The position numbers and the translations under genes were made by a program. This document shows positions 21,785 through 33,758 of a DNA stretch of 64,000 bases, piece after piece. This DNA comes from Annona cherimola. Its lineage: Eukaryota; Streptophyta; Magnoliopsida; Magnoliales; Annonaceae. The stretch spans positions 89,637,137-89,701,136 of the forward strand of contig CM059972.1 of NCBI GenBank assembly GCA_030490835.1, given 5' to 3'. The notes under the pieces are model-generated. The model was not told the origin of the DNA. It searched no databases and saw nothing but the letters and a program-made list of their open reading frames with translations. Numbering within the stretch: position 1 is the stretch's first letter; each line of letters begins with the position of its first letter.

Positions 21785-23417
21785 TGTTGGTCCCGAGTTA
21801 ATGACAATTACCTAAGAGGGGAGGGGTGAATTGGGTATTATGAAAATTTAAAACTTAAACATAAACTTTTACCCCGGATTAATCTAGTCCCCTTTATGAA
21901 GAAACAAAATGGAATGCAATATAATGTAGAGAGCAGAAATAGAAATCAACACACAAGATTTTATAGTGGTTAGGGCAACCTCCCTACTCCACTCTTCCAA
22001 GCTCACACACCGTTGTGACTTGGGTTCCACTATGTATTCCGCGAATACACTTAGAGTCTGCGCTCTCTTCTAGATTTTAGCTCTAGGGGGCATATACAAT
22101 CAGAGCCTATGCTCTCTTCTAGATTCTAGCTCTAGGAGGCTTATACAATTGACAGAAGTAGATGATAAGTTACACTCCAATCACAACTCTACTTGCAACG
22201 TCTTGGTTTGATACACCAAACTCAAACCAAGCACCAAGAACAAACAATAATATGAGAATAAGGAAGATCTACACTTTACTGAGTTATGTAGGCAAGTTTC
22301 AGCTTGAGGAAGAATCTGTAGAAGCAACCGGTTGTGTTTCGTTGAAGCTACTTGCAACTTTGAAGCTCGTTCTTCCTTTGAAAGTGTATAGATCACTCAA
22401 GTTTAGAGAAAAGCAAATAAGAGCTCTTGCTTGCACTTCTTTTCTCTCTTTAGACTCTGTATTGTGTGTTTCCTCGTTTGCTTGAGTGTCTATTTATAGA
22501 GGAGGAAAGAATTTGAACGTTATACAAGTGGTTGGCGCGCAATAAATGTTCCAACGTTCGAAAATTCGAACGTTACTTTCCCAAGTCGCAGGTGGATTCG
22601 ACTTCGTCTGCGACTTCGCCCAAGTCGCATGCTGGAGTCGACTTCGTGTGCGACTTCGGCAGTTCTGCAGTTTCCAAGTCTGAGTTCTGGGTGACTTGGT
22701 TTCAGACTTGACCTCAAGTCGATCTTGGAGTCGACTTGGTTTCAGACTTGACCTCAAGTCGATCTTGGAGTCGACTTGGGGTGCGACTTGACCAGTCCTT
22801 GTGCCGAATCAGTTTGATCCTTGTTTGATTTTTCTCTAGCTTGCTTAGTTTCTTTCCTTTAATTATTTTCATTCTGGATTGTCTTCACATCTTGTGAATC
22901 TTGAAGAGCTTGAAAATTTGTATGCACCTTGCTTGCTTAGTTTTGTATTAGTCTTCATCTTGAAAATGAGCTTGAACTTGTGTCTTGAACTTTGAAAACC
23001 TCAAGTCGATCTTGGGGTCGACTTCGTCTGCGACTTCGCCCAAGTCGCAAACCGGAGTCGACTTCGACTGCGATTTCGGAATGTTCTGTCCCAAAATCAA
23101 CTCTGGAAGGAACTGTGCATCTCCAAGTCGATGCTGGAGTCGACTTCGTCTGCGACTTGGCTTCCAAGTCGCAAGTGGAGTCGACTTGGCCTGCGACTTC
23201 AACTGCTCTCCTTCCAATTTCAACTCTGGCCATGAGGTTTCGTTTGAAGTCGAAGGTGGAGTCGACTTTGGGATCGACTTCACCCTAAGTCAAAGTCCAA
23301 GTCGACTTGGGAATCGACTTGGCTGATTTCATTCCTTAAGACATTCAACATAATCATTAGTAATCACTTTATACTCAAATTTGACTTTGTTAATCATCAA
23401 AACTCATGCTTTGGTCA
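21785..23417 (-). repeat. SIRE-like solo LTR (family S, copy 2) inside copia 2
   Basis: It begins TGTTGGTCCCGAGTTAATGA at 21,785 and ends at about 23,417 with TTGGTCA, so the minus strand starts TGACCAAAGC. This gives TG...CA ends about 1.63 kb apart. It interrupts the copia 2 reverse transcriptase, whose halves lie on either side. No PBS or internal region flanks it, so it is a solo LTR. The flanking 5 bp (ATTTA and AATTT) do not match well. Two clusters of palindromic GTCGAC motifs lie at 22,590-22,790 and 23,000-23,330. Confidence 0.75.
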
Positions 23418-23629
23418 AATTTGTTTTGTTTTAAACATTATTTCCAATAATTTATCCACATAGTAATGATATTTTAGATGGTTTAGATGTTGAAAAATTA
23501 CTTTAAAATTGATATTTTAGCATTGAACTATCTTATGACGTTGATTTTACACATTTATAGATGAGACTCATATATAATAAAATTCAAAAGATAAAAAGGT
23601 TTTTAAGATACTATAAATGATGCTAAATA

Positions 23630-24060
23630 TAATGGATAAAGAGGAGTTTCTATCAACTATCAAGGTTTTAAAAATGGAGGAAGTTACATAGAAAAGAGGT
23701 TCCATAGAAGCGAGACTATTTTTTAAATCCTCATTCATAAAAACTATCTTTAGATTCTTTAGTTCAACTTTAAGTCAAAATAAGTTAATAATGCCATAAT
23801 AAATTTTAATAAATTTTTTTGGAGACTAAAAAGCAAATGTCTCATTGTAGTTAATGTCTTCTATTTAATTGAATCCTTTAGCAACATATTTAACCTTATA
23901 CTTTTTGCATTGCCCTAAGGGTCTTATCTAGTTTTAAAAACCTATTTATTACTAATACGTATACCCCTCAGGTTATGTTATAAGATCAAAGATCCTATCT
24001 TATCTTTTATGACATTTATCCTTAATTTAGATATTTTATTTTCAATAACTCCTTTAAATG
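23630..24060 (-). pseudogene. copia 2 reverse transcriptase N-terminal part
   Basis: The minus strand reads a degraded lead-in followed by QCKKYKVKYVAKGFN, then IEDINYNETFAL. This corresponds to the K-x-R-L-V-A-K-G-F-x-Q-x-x-x-D-Y-x-E-T-F motif at the N-terminus of copia reverse transcriptases. The remaining domain lies beyond the inserted LTR at 20,680-21,780. Confidence 0.75.
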
Positions 24061-24399
24061 AGAATAGATTATCTTCATTAACAAAATCATTATTGCACTC
24101 TTCCATGTATACAATGTAGTCATCCGAAACAATAGGTCTTCTAACTTTCTAAGACCTTTCAATTCATTATTATGATCTAAATTGTTATCATAATGAGTGT
24201 CATCTAAATTAATTTAGGTTCATTGTTAATATCTTCTATTAGTAGTACTATATTTCCTAATTATTGATTTATCATGTCATGATTAATTAATTTAATTTTT
24301 GTATCTGTTAATAAGGTATTATAGAAAGGATCTCTAACTTTCTCAAATTCCATATTCCTTGAATTTATGCTCTCATTATTCTTATTATTTTTTAGCGAA

Positions 24400-25200
24400 C
24401 TTAGATTTTATAGTCCCACTAAATTTGGTAGCGTGTTTAAGTTAAATATCACTCTAATGAGAATTTAACAAAAAGATATAGAGATTTATCCTATTTGACC
24501 TACCCACTGTAACACTTGCCATTGCTATTATATTTTACAACTTTAATTTTGTTATTTATTTTTAATAATTCTTTAAAAATTTTAAAGGTATTCAAAGACT
24601 AAAATAATAGAAAAATAAATTTTTAATGTGAGAAGTTATCAATGAATGTGATAATACTTTTCATTTCCTATAATGGAAAAAGTAACTATAAATATTGGTG
24701 CAGAATAATCATTCCACATTTAATATTAACGGATACACATGATGATCAAAATTTGAGCAATGTACATTTTTAAAGTCATTACTCAATGTTTCACTATCAA
24801 CCAAATTAGAATTATTAAATAAATTAACTTTGAGTTACCAAAAGTAAATAAATAATCTAATCCATCAAATTTTGGTAAAGAGTTTAAATTCCAAGATATT
24901 TGTGGGACATAAAAGAATTAAATAGTGTCAGGATAAGGCCTACAAGCCCCAGAGTTAATTGCCAAAATTGATGACTTAAGGTGGTGTATAGTCTCAATCA
25001 ATTTTTACTATAATAGCATCATCAAAGTCAACACACTAGCTACGCATTCTAACAACTTTACTTAAAATATCCTTTCTTACAAAAAAGTGGCATTTGCCAT
25101 CTCATTACTTATCTTTGAGAAAAATTTCTTTTCTTTTCTTTTGTTGACTATGCTACTTGCGTCAATATATTATTGATAACTAGTGAATCTTCCTCCTTCA
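24400..25200 (-). pseudogene. copia 2 gag end, protease and integrase start
   Basis: Near 25,080-25,110 the minus strand reads CHFCKKGYFKxSC, a CCHC zinc knuckle with the His lost. Then, around 24,830-24,960, NSGACRPYPDTI (degraded D-S-G-A protease site) and FFYVPQISWNLNSLPKFDGL, matching the VLYVPxLxxNLxSVxKLxxxG region. At 24,560-24,660 KIYFSIILVFE fits the integrase core. All are interrupted by stops. Confidence 0.7.
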
Positions 25201-26215
25201 ATCTCTCCTCCTTTTGCACATACATAGATATTAATATATTCAATATCTATAATTTTTATGTGTTATTAGCTATTTTAAAACAAAAATTATGATTAAGAAA
25301 AATATAACCAATAAAAAATTAAAGATTATCATCCTAAATCATTTGAGCTCTTTAGTTATATCAAATAATTTTAAAATATTTTTCATATTCCACTAGTATT
25401 ATCATATTACATAGATGTCAATATATTGATGAGCATTTTTGACATTCACCCACCAAAATATTCCGGAATTGAGTTGAGATATGTTTTAACACTTTTATTA
25501 TTAAGAATAAAATTCCTGATTTTTGATGATTGTATTCTAAATGATAATTGGAAACAATCTATTACAATGCTATCACTTTTCAAATCGAATCTTCTATTCA
25601 TTAGTTATGGGGTTAGATCTTTCGATATGAAGAGTTAATTTTATTTTTGGATACTCTAATATAGTAGGAAGCTATTCATGTCAATCACTATAATTTGGTC
25701 CACTTAAGGGAGAATATGATATAAATAAGAGTGCAGATAAGTAGGAGTTTTAACTTTAGCAACCCTCATTAAGCTCACATTAGCATTATGACTCGGTAGC
25801 TATTACGCTCAACTCTAATCATAGCTAAATTTTATAAGTATCACACAAAAAGTCATGCATGATTATATATACATTAATGCTATGATAAACAATAATTTTC
25901 AATAATTAACTAATAATACATAAATAAAAGATTTCTTTACCTTTGGGCAGAAGATTCTCTATGTTTATGTGGTTGTAATTATATGGACAAAATATTTAAT
26001 TATAACCTCCTTTGAGTAGAACTACAATCTAATGTTCTTTAATTTAATTTCTATTATGAAGATGATAATATTCTTTGTATTGTTCAATAAATTTAATTAA
26101 CTATATATTTTTAGACCCTTTGGTTCCGAAAAATATAGATAAAAAATTTGCAAAATATAATTACTTAATGTAGTTACTATAATGCAATTTCTATTATGAG
26201 AGAAATCTTAATAAT
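25201..26215. other. AT-rich DNA, presumed copia 2 leader, ending in a ~140-bp tandem array
   Basis: No protein can be read with confidence. The last part (about 26,040-26,215) contains two diverged copies of a unit with ATTTCTATTATGA and TTTTTAGACCC motifs. The array continues on the far side of the SIRE element at 32,374-32,650. Confidence 0.5.
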
Positions 26216-27369
26216 TGTTGGGTCTTGTGTGATGGCTACTCAAAGAACTTTAGTAAAATGATGTGAATTAAGCAAAAATACAAATCACAATAAATAAATT
26301 AAACCATAAAGACAAGAACATATATAGTAATTCAGATCTTCCTATTCTACTCTACACTCAAAGCATGATGACTTGGGTTCCACTAGTCAATTTTAACACA
26401 CAAGTTACAGTGGTATAGTTTGTTCAACTATCTTCTAGATTCATACTAAGCTCTAGGTAAGCTAGTGAAGTAATCAACACTTTGATTCACTTTCTCTTAA
26501 TTTGATCACCATCAATACCAAGGTAATACAAAGAATAAAACTTTAAATAAAAAATAAACCGGTTTAGCACATCTGCAAGAGCAGCATATTCAACATTTGA
26601 ACAACAATTTAAAGCTTTGAATCACCACAGTGACTTCACTTGAGAGATGACAAATTTTCTTCAAGAGTGTTCTTCACAAAGGAGAAGTTTGAATTCTTCA
26701 CTCTTGCGTGCTTGATGAGATTTTCTTCTATCTTTCTAGCTCCCCTATGTACTCTTTTTAAATCTTTTTGAACTCTTAAAAAGTGTCATAAAAGATAGCC
26801 CAAGAGATCTTCATGAAAGTCCAAACTTCTTAAAATTTAAAATTTTGGCGCACCGAAAAGGTTGACCTTTTCATGCTAAAATATTGTCATTTTGTTGCTT
26901 CTGTTGAGATAGAGTGGTTTCTACATGAAAAGGTCGACCTTTTCTTTTGTTTTTCAGAATCTAAATTTTGAAAAAAAAGTCTTGCTTCAAGTGAGTTAAT
27001 CCAATTAAGATAACAATAAATGAATGAACTAATCTTGATTTATAATTAACCGCAACTCCAAAAGTATATTCCATCATCATTCTAGTCTAAGTTCATCAAT
27101 TTAGCATATTCCAAGATGATTCCATGCATATCTACTAGAATATTCTAATTTCAAATTTCAAGCTCAATCTTATCACAACTAGTATGATAAACTAAAAATG
27201 ATAATTCCACAAACACACTACTCTTTTCAATCTTTTGCAAAATTCTATATAAGATCATAGTTTCACAAAATCATCCCAAAATACAATTTCACAATATTAA
27301 AACCAATGACACAAGTATTTCTTTTGTCATCATCAAAATCAATAAAAAATATACTTTAATAGAAGTTCA
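26216..27369 (-). repeat. SIRE-like element 3' LTR
   Basis: It starts TGTTGGGTCTTGTGTGATGG (plus strand) and ends AGAAGTTCA at 27,369, and is colinear with 31,207-32,373. The distal part has AAGGTTGACCTTTTC and AAAGGTCGACCTTTTC palindromic motifs (26,855-26,950). A polypurine tract lies just outside on the right. Confidence 0.9.
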
Positions 27370-27392
27370 CATTCTCCTCCCTTTTTAGTGAT
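27370..27392 (-). promoter_or_regulatory. Polypurine tract of the SIRE-like element
   Basis: The minus strand reads AAAAAGGGAGGAGAATG directly before the 3' LTR. A purine run at this place primes plus-strand cDNA synthesis. Confidence 0.8.
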
Positions 27393-27433
27393 GATAATAT
27401 ATCTAGAACCATCTTTGAATATTGCTCCCCTTA

Positions 27434-28718
27434 TCACCATGCTCCCAAAGAGTTGAAAGATACACAAAAAATTGCTATTTGAAATGGTTGTATTTCTCTG
27501 TTTTTGTCATTAGCAGAAAATGATGAAGATGAATCATCAAACCTTAGCAATAAACTACAAATTTTAGCACCAATGTATCCAAGACGCAGTGATGTGGGAG
27601 TTTTAACAAAATCAAACAAACATTAATAAATTATGAGAGATAATTTTAGAAATTGAAATGGTCTTGTAAGAACTTAAAAAATTAAAAACTTTTCTTGGTA
27701 TGTTTCTTTTGAGAATGTGTGACCTCCTCATCACTTCTTCTTTAGAGACTATGTCAAACTTGGTACTAAATAGTACTTTGAGCTTCCTTGGTTGGAGTGA
27801 AAACTTTCTTGAAATGACTTCTTTGATTTCCTCTTTGAAGATAATCTGAAATGAACTTTTGAATAGAAACTTTTCACACAAGGATAGTTCATTTGTTCAT
27901 TAGAGAGTGTATTTGAGGCTTTGAAAAATGAAAGTTTAGACAAATGTGAAGAGTTTTGAGAAGATGAATTGGAATGTGGAGCTGGTTTATTTTTGAAGAG
28001 ATATTTGACTAAATTTGCACCTTATGACATTCTTTCTTTAAAAAAATCAAGATGAGAAATGAACAAAGCAAAATAATCAGGTAAGAACTTATTCAAGGTA
28101 GTCAAGTCCACTATGTGTTCGTGATAGGTGGTTGGAAAATGGTTTTAGTGGAAGGTTTGAAGTATGAAGGTTTAGGCTAGGTTTGAAGATGGTTCTTTAC
28201 CTTTTTTATCAGATTTCTCCATATTTTACCTTGAGATCTACCTTCTTTACCATGAGGTCCCATATCACATGAAGTCATCTACTTTTTGGATGTTGAAGTC
28301 CAGTTTTTATCATTAGCTTGTTTGTACTCCATTCTTTTGGGTAAAAAAATTTGATTATGCTGTACGAGTTGGATTCAATGAGTCCTTGTCTCAAATTCAG
28401 ACCAATGAGCTTGAACGATGAAGTGAGAAACATTTCATATCCTTCAGTGGCACATGAAAACATACAAAAACTTTTCCTTGAAACAATCTTGATTTGATAT
28501 TCTTTCTCATATTTTTTGCTCTTGAATATGTTGATATTGAACTCTATTGACTGTGTTGAGATTGAACTTTTGATGCAAATAATTTTTGTCAATGATGCTT
28601 CAGATGAAGGAGATGCACATTTGGATGTTCTTCTCTTTATATTTCTTCTTTCCTCAATAATAATTTTTGAATTTCTTCTAATCCTTAAAGAAGATTTATC
28701 ATGAAATATATCATCCAC
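27434..28718 (-). pseudogene. Env-like ORF of the SIRE-like element, broken
   Basis: The main open frame (28,275-28,718, 147 codons) is rich in Lys, Arg and Ser. It contains FKSKKYEKEYQIKIVSRKSF and, later, SYSIIKFFYPKEW. This resembles the plant env-like / putative transposon protein of SIRE and Calypso elements (Y-P-x-L-V-x-x-F-Y). Two more short frames follow at 27,612-27,943 and 27,434-27,619. Position between gag and polypurine tract agrees. No membrane segment was identified. The assignment is tentative. Confidence 0.45.
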
Positions 28719-29629
28719 TTTCCTATTCCCTTTCTTTTAGTAAGTCGTTTTAGAATTAGATTCGATGAGAGCCATTTAGGTTATAGGTTGGGTTGAGAAA
28801 GAATAGGTTTCAACTAAAGGATTTGACTTGAGTTTGGCTAGTTGGTTTTGGCTTGAAATTTTGACTCGGGATGATGGTTAAACTTTTAGCTAAGTGAGAA
28901 TAGGGTAGTAAGTTAGGAAAGACTAAGTAGTTTAGCTAGGATGTTGGTTGGGAGAGTGATGAAGATACATAGTTGATATACACTAAATGTAAGTATTCAC
29001 ACTTGAATAACTAATAGAAGCAATAAAGAATGAACAAAAGTGAATTTTCCATTTTCGAGAGAAAAGAAGAGTAGAATTTGGAAGCGGAGAGGAAAGAAAT
29101 GGAGAATTATGACAACCTCAAACAAAATAAACTTAATGGAAGAAATCAATATAGAAATAATTTGTCTCACCAATTCTAGTTGCCAACTAAATAGCCTCAA
29201 ATTGCCGTGTTCACCAAGCCTTAAAGAAAAGATTTTAAAATCAAAATATATACGTCTCTTGAATCATTTTTATTTTTCTCTGTTCAAACAAAACTGTCAA
29301 ACCTTTTTGACAAAAACAGTCAACGTTTTTATGTCAATTTCAAAAAATAAAAATCATGAAATACTAATGCTCAATTTGATCCATTAATCTTAAACTATCA
29401 TGCAAATAGGATCAACAACACTTGATCTTTTAAAGTGGATTGGTTTAATAAAAATGTCTCTAATTGATCTTTATTAAGAACAAATTCTAGCAATTACATG
29501 ATCTTGAACGAAATCTTACCTCACGATATTTTGGTTCTATTCATTTTCATACCTGCCTTGATTTTTTTAATTTTTAATTTAATTTTGTTTGTTGCCGTTC
29601 ACACGATGAGAGTGATCTTTATTCATCTA
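28719..29629. other. SIRE-like interior without recognisable pol
   Basis: Protease, integrase and reverse transcriptase would be expected between gag and the env-like ORF. Only short frames without motifs are present, and about 0.9 kb replaces the roughly 4 kb normally occupied by pol. I read this as a deletion of pol. Confidence 0.6.
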
Positions 29630-31190
29630 CACTTTATTTCGGTTTTCTGCAAAATAAAAAATTATGTCTTTGGTAACCATTGCATGGGTTCGCCTTTGTT
29701 AGTGCCAACATATGCAGACATTTTTGGTTTCCAAATGAGTTTAACACATTGGGTCTGTATTCTCTTCAATGGAAAACAAATAAAAATGTTCATGAGAACA
29801 ACAAAAATGAAAAATGTCATTATGAGCAGAAATTTTCTTTTGTAATTGTTTTACTACTTGTTGATCTTCTGCAGATTTCAAAAATTTCCATTTGTCAATT
29901 TTTGAATATTTTTATGAAAGTTCAAATATTTTAATCTTTTGCATTCAATTTCTTTCTTGAGTCTGATATACTTTTCAGATATAACAGTGAATTCATGAAA
30001 CAATTCTTCATATGCCTTTTGAAGTTCAGTTGGATCAATAAAACTTACCTTTGATTCACAATCATCATTAGAGTGATCTGTCATAAAACTAATATTCATG
30101 TGCCCTGCAATTTGAACTATTTCATCATTAGATTCAGAATTGATAGAAGGAGGCATATCACTATCAGTCCAAGATTCATAGTTTTTACTTCTCTTAAATT
30201 TGAATTTTGAATGCTTGATTTGTGGAGAATAACACGACTTCTTAAGATGTCCGTATCCTCTGCAATTGAAACATCTCAATGTCATTAAATTGTCATCTTT
30301 CTTCTCAAATTCATACCTTTGCATGGTTTTGTTGATAACATTCTTTTAAATTCGCCTTGCTGCTACAATTTTATTTCCTTTTGACCTGTTTTTGGTGATG
30401 GACATCCTAAACATATCAATGAGCGGTTGATCTTCATCATCATCATCACCACCTACATCATTTGAAGAAATATTCAAATCAACTTTTAAACCAGGAGATT
30501 TTTTTATGTTTACATTTTTTATCACTCTTTCTAAGGACAATTTCATAAGTCATTAAAGAGCCAATTAATTGATCATTAGTCATAAAGGTAAGATATTTAG
30601 CTTCCTTAATTACAGTTACTTTCGCAGTCCATGTTGTAGGTAAAGATTGAAGTAAGTTCTTAACTTGCTCAGTTGTAGTAATTAACTTTCCATAACCTTT
30701 AGGATTATTTACAACATCAGTAAATCTACAAAACATCTCATAAATGGATTCAACGGGTTTTGTTATAAATAATTCATAGTCTCGCATGAGCATATTGATT
30801 TAGACTTTTTTTACTTATAATGTTCTTTCATGGGTAACTACGAGAGTGTCCCACACCTCTTTTGCGGAAGCACAAGAGGAAATCCTATTGCATTTAAATG
30901 GAGAAAGAGAGCAGTACAAGATATTTAGAGCTCTAGCATTTAATTGAATGTGTTTAGTCTGCTGTCGATTTAGAATAATGGGAATATCATCACTAAGTAA
31001 GTCCAAATCAGATTCAACAACTCTCTATAACTTCATATCATGTCTCATAAGAAACATCTTCATTCTAGGTTTTCAATACATAAAATTTGAACCATCAATG
31101 TATGGGAGACGTATAATAGAATATCCTTCAAAGTAACCAAAATGAGTTCTTTCATTAGCCATGTGATCTCTTTATTTAATTCAAAAAACA
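29630..31190 (-). pseudogene. SIRE-like gag with CCHC zinc knuckle
   Basis: Frames in order on the minus strand are 31,006-30,815 (HIQLNARALNILYCSLSPFK, then CASAKEVWDTLVVTHERT), 30,793-30,479 (FCRFTDVVNNPKGYGK, then LLQSLPTTWTAKVTVIKEAK) and 30,324-29,878 (CFNCRGYGHLKKSC zinc knuckle). The E-V-W-D-T-L and S-L-P motifs are those of the UBN2-type gag of SIRE elements. A further stretch near 29,640-29,760 reads KLIWKPKMSAYVGTNKGEP, a gag C-terminal motif. It would coat element RNA in a virus-like particle. Frames are separated by stops. Confidence 0.85.
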
Positions 31191-31192
31191 TT

Positions 31193-31204
31193 GCTCTAAT
31201 ACCA
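31193..31204 (-). promoter_or_regulatory. Primer-binding site (initiator Met-tRNA) of the SIRE-like element
   Basis: The minus strand reads TGGTATTAGAGC, one base different from the standard TGGTATCAGAGC, two bases after the LTR end. It is where tRNA-Met primes minus-strand cDNA synthesis. Confidence 0.88.
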
Positions 31205-31206
31205 CT

Positions 31207-32373
31207 TGTTGGGTCCTATGTGATGGCTACTTAAAGAAATTTAGTAAAATAATGTGAATCAAGCAAAAATACAAGTCACAATAAATAAATCAAAACATAA
31301 AGATAAGAACATGTATAGTGGTTCAGATATCCTTATCGTACTCTACTCTCCAAGCATGACATGACTTGGGTTTCGCTAGTCAACTTTAACATATAAGTTA
31401 CAATGGTACAGTTTGTTTAATTGTCTCTGGATTGGTACTAAGCTCCAGGTAGGCTCGTGAAGTAATCAATACTTTAATTGATTTTCTCTTGGTCTGATCA
31501 CCATCAACACCAAGGTAATACAAAGAATAAAAGTTTAAATAAAAAAATAGGTTTAGTACATCTGCAATAGTAGGATATTCAACATTTAAATGATAACTTG
31601 AAGCTTTGAGTCACCACAACAACTTTACTTGAGAGATGACAACTTTTCTTTAAGAGTGTTCTTCACAAAGGAGCAAGTTTGAATTCTTCACTCTTGGGTG
31701 CTTGGTGAGATATTCTTTTATTTTTCTAGCTCCCTCACGTCCTTCTTGTAAAGCTTTTTGAACCCTTAAAATATAACCTAGAAGATAGCCCAAGAGGTCT
31801 CCATGAAAATCCAAAGTTCTCAAAATTTAAAATTTTGGCACCTTAAAAAGGTTGACCTTTTGTTGCTTTTATTGAGATAGAGTGGTTTTTGCATGGAAAG
31901 GTCGACCTTTTATACCCAAAAGGTCAACTTTTTTCCTTTTTTTTTTAGAATTTGAATTTTGAGAAAAAGTCCTGCTTCAAGTGAGTTAATCCACGTAAGA
32001 TAAGAATAAACGAATGAACTAATCTTGATTTAAGATTAACCACAACTCCAAAAGCATATTCCATCATCAATCTAATCGAAGTTCATCATTTTAGTATATT
32101 CAAAGATGATTTCATGCACACTTACTAGCATATTCCAATTTTAAATTTCAAGCTCAATCTTATCACAATTAGTATGATAAACTCAAAATGATAATTCCAC
32201 AAACATACTACTCTTTTCAATCTTTTGAAAATTCCATATAAGATCATAGTCACACAAAATCATCCCAAAACACAATTTCACAATATTAAAACCACAATAT
32301 TAAAACTAATGACACAAAAGTATTTCTTTTGTCATCATCAAAACCAATCAAAAATTCATTTAACAGAAGTTCA
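31207..32373 (-). repeat. SIRE-like element 5' LTR
   Basis: Colinear with 26,216-27,369, with the same borders (TGTTGGGTCC... to AGAAGTTCA). It carries the same GGTCGACC-type palindromes at about 31,845-31,935. The two LTRs differ at many positions, so the insertion is not recent. Confidence 0.9.
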
Positions 32374-32650
32374 TAATAATATTCTCTCGTATTTAATAGT
32401 TTTAAAATTATACATTTTAGACACTTTAGGGTAACTAAAATACAAAGATAATTGAAATCATCAATCTAAATTGCTTAATTAAATAACCTGTAATGTAATT
32501 TCTATTAAGAGAAAAAGATCATAATAATATTCTCCCTTTTGCTTAATAACTTTGAAAACTAAGTACTCTAGACCTCTGGGTAACTAAAAATATAAAATAA
32601 TCAAAATCATTAAACATTAATTTCTCAATAATAGTTACAAAATTATATCA
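32374..32650. repeat. Degenerate ~140-bp tandem array interrupted by the SIRE-like element
   Basis: A unit containing ATAATAATATTCTC, then TTAGACxCTxTGGGTAACTA, then GTAATTTCTATTAAGAGA occurs twice here (from 32,374 and from about 32,518). Related units lie at 26,040-26,215 on the far side of the insertion, so the target was inside an existing array. Confidence 0.6.
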
Positions 32651-33758
32651 ATATTTTATATACTTAAATAATAATAAATAAGAGCATATGTATAATTATA
32701 AATATTGATAATAATTTACAATTGGTTAATTTTAAATTTAATAAAAAGCTGTAAAATCATTAATACGTAAAAATTCTTGCAAATAGCTTTTTAAAATTCA
32801 AAAATTAAGTGATTGATACTTTTGCATGCTCAAGCTTAAATTAGCATTAAACAAATATTTTTCAGGCAATTTCATCAAAAAATATTATTCATGCAATTTT
32901 TTAATTCTAAATAAGTTAATTTAAATAGAAAGAAAAATTAGATTTTGAAAATATCCTTTTCAAAGAAATTAACTATTTATTATTATTATTATTATTTCAA
33001 GTATTGTCTAAAATTATCATAAAATAATTAATATTTTAAATCAGTAGCAAAATGAACAGTTTAGATCTGAATGTGTACACAAAGCATACATTGCTAAACC
33101 CCCAAAACTAATGCGTGTGCCCCATAACACATGCACTACAACTCCAGAACCAATGCATGCGCACCATATCGTGTGCATTGCTAAACTACAGTATTGACCA
33201 CAGATGCATGCCATTTCTTGCACCATAGAGTACTGGTCACACGTGGTCATCTTCCCAAATGAAGTCGCTCGTTGCTGCCTATGTGGCTCATCGCTGACGA
33301 CCCCAATTGGAAGATCGGAGCCAATAATTGGCTTCATCTTACCGATTTTTGGCTAAAGTTGAGGAAGATGCAACGAAGTATAAGCTGATTAATGTTTTTC
33401 CTTCTTGCATAGTGGCAATAACAACTCCACCTTCTTGCAAGGCTATTATAGCCACGACAAACTTTCGACCCTTCACAATAATGGAGCCAAAAGATTCAAA
33501 CCCTAACAGCTCATTCGTATTAGATCCACGAGATTTAGCTACGCGCATTTAATAGTTGTTGCCCTTAATGGTCGACTCTTACAGAGATAGTTAGGTTCTT
33601 TTTTGGTAATACCAATTATGTCGGGTCAGACCCACCTGGCCTCCACTCATGGCTACCTTTATGCTCTTCCTATTGTTCGGTTTAGATGGGTGGAAAGCAT
33701 GATTTCTAATAAATCAATTATAGTTGATCCCATGGGTAGAAAATAGGCTGCCCCAACA
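32651..33758. other. AT-rich DNA with an ATT microsatellite, no gene seen
   Basis: A short ATT microsatellite lies near 32,978-32,996. Around 33,060-33,190 there is a degenerate duplication containing GCATTGCTAAAC and ATGCGTGTGCCCCAT-like words. Open frames at 33,041-33,552 have no recognised domain. Confidence 0.5.

Larger units (their letters stand above)
20315..25200 (-). mobile_element. Heavily decayed Ty1/copia element (copia 2), split by an LTR
   Basis: Reading the minus strand from 25,200 downwards gives zinc knuckle, protease, integrase, reverse transcriptase start, then (after the inserted LTR at 21,785-23,417) reverse transcriptase end and RNase H. This is copia order. It is much more degraded than its neighbours, with stops every few codons. 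No LTR pair could be assigned. Confidence 0.75.
26216..32373 (-). mobile_element. SIRE-like copia retrotransposon lacking pol, both LTRs present
   Basis: Two ~1.16-kb LTRs (26,216-27,369 and 31,207-32,373) in the same orientation bracket a 3.8-kb interior. On the minus strand the order is 5' LTR, Met-tRNA PBS, gag with zinc knuckle, an unassigned stretch, an env-like ORF, polypurine tract and 3' LTR. The 7-bp TAATAAT occurs directly outside both ends (26,209-26,215 and 32,374-32,380), consistent with a target duplication within it. No protease, integrase or reverse transcriptase motif was found, so the element would depend on enzymes from relatives. Confidence 0.88.

Noticed and set aside
22494..23326. 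Overlapping 90-113 codon frames on both strands rich in Ser, Arg and Thr
   Set aside because: They are translations of the GTCGACTT motif array inside a solo LTR.
32970..33000. CRISPR-like or satellite array
   Set aside because: It is a short ATT microsatellite; no spaced repeats are present anywhere in the window.
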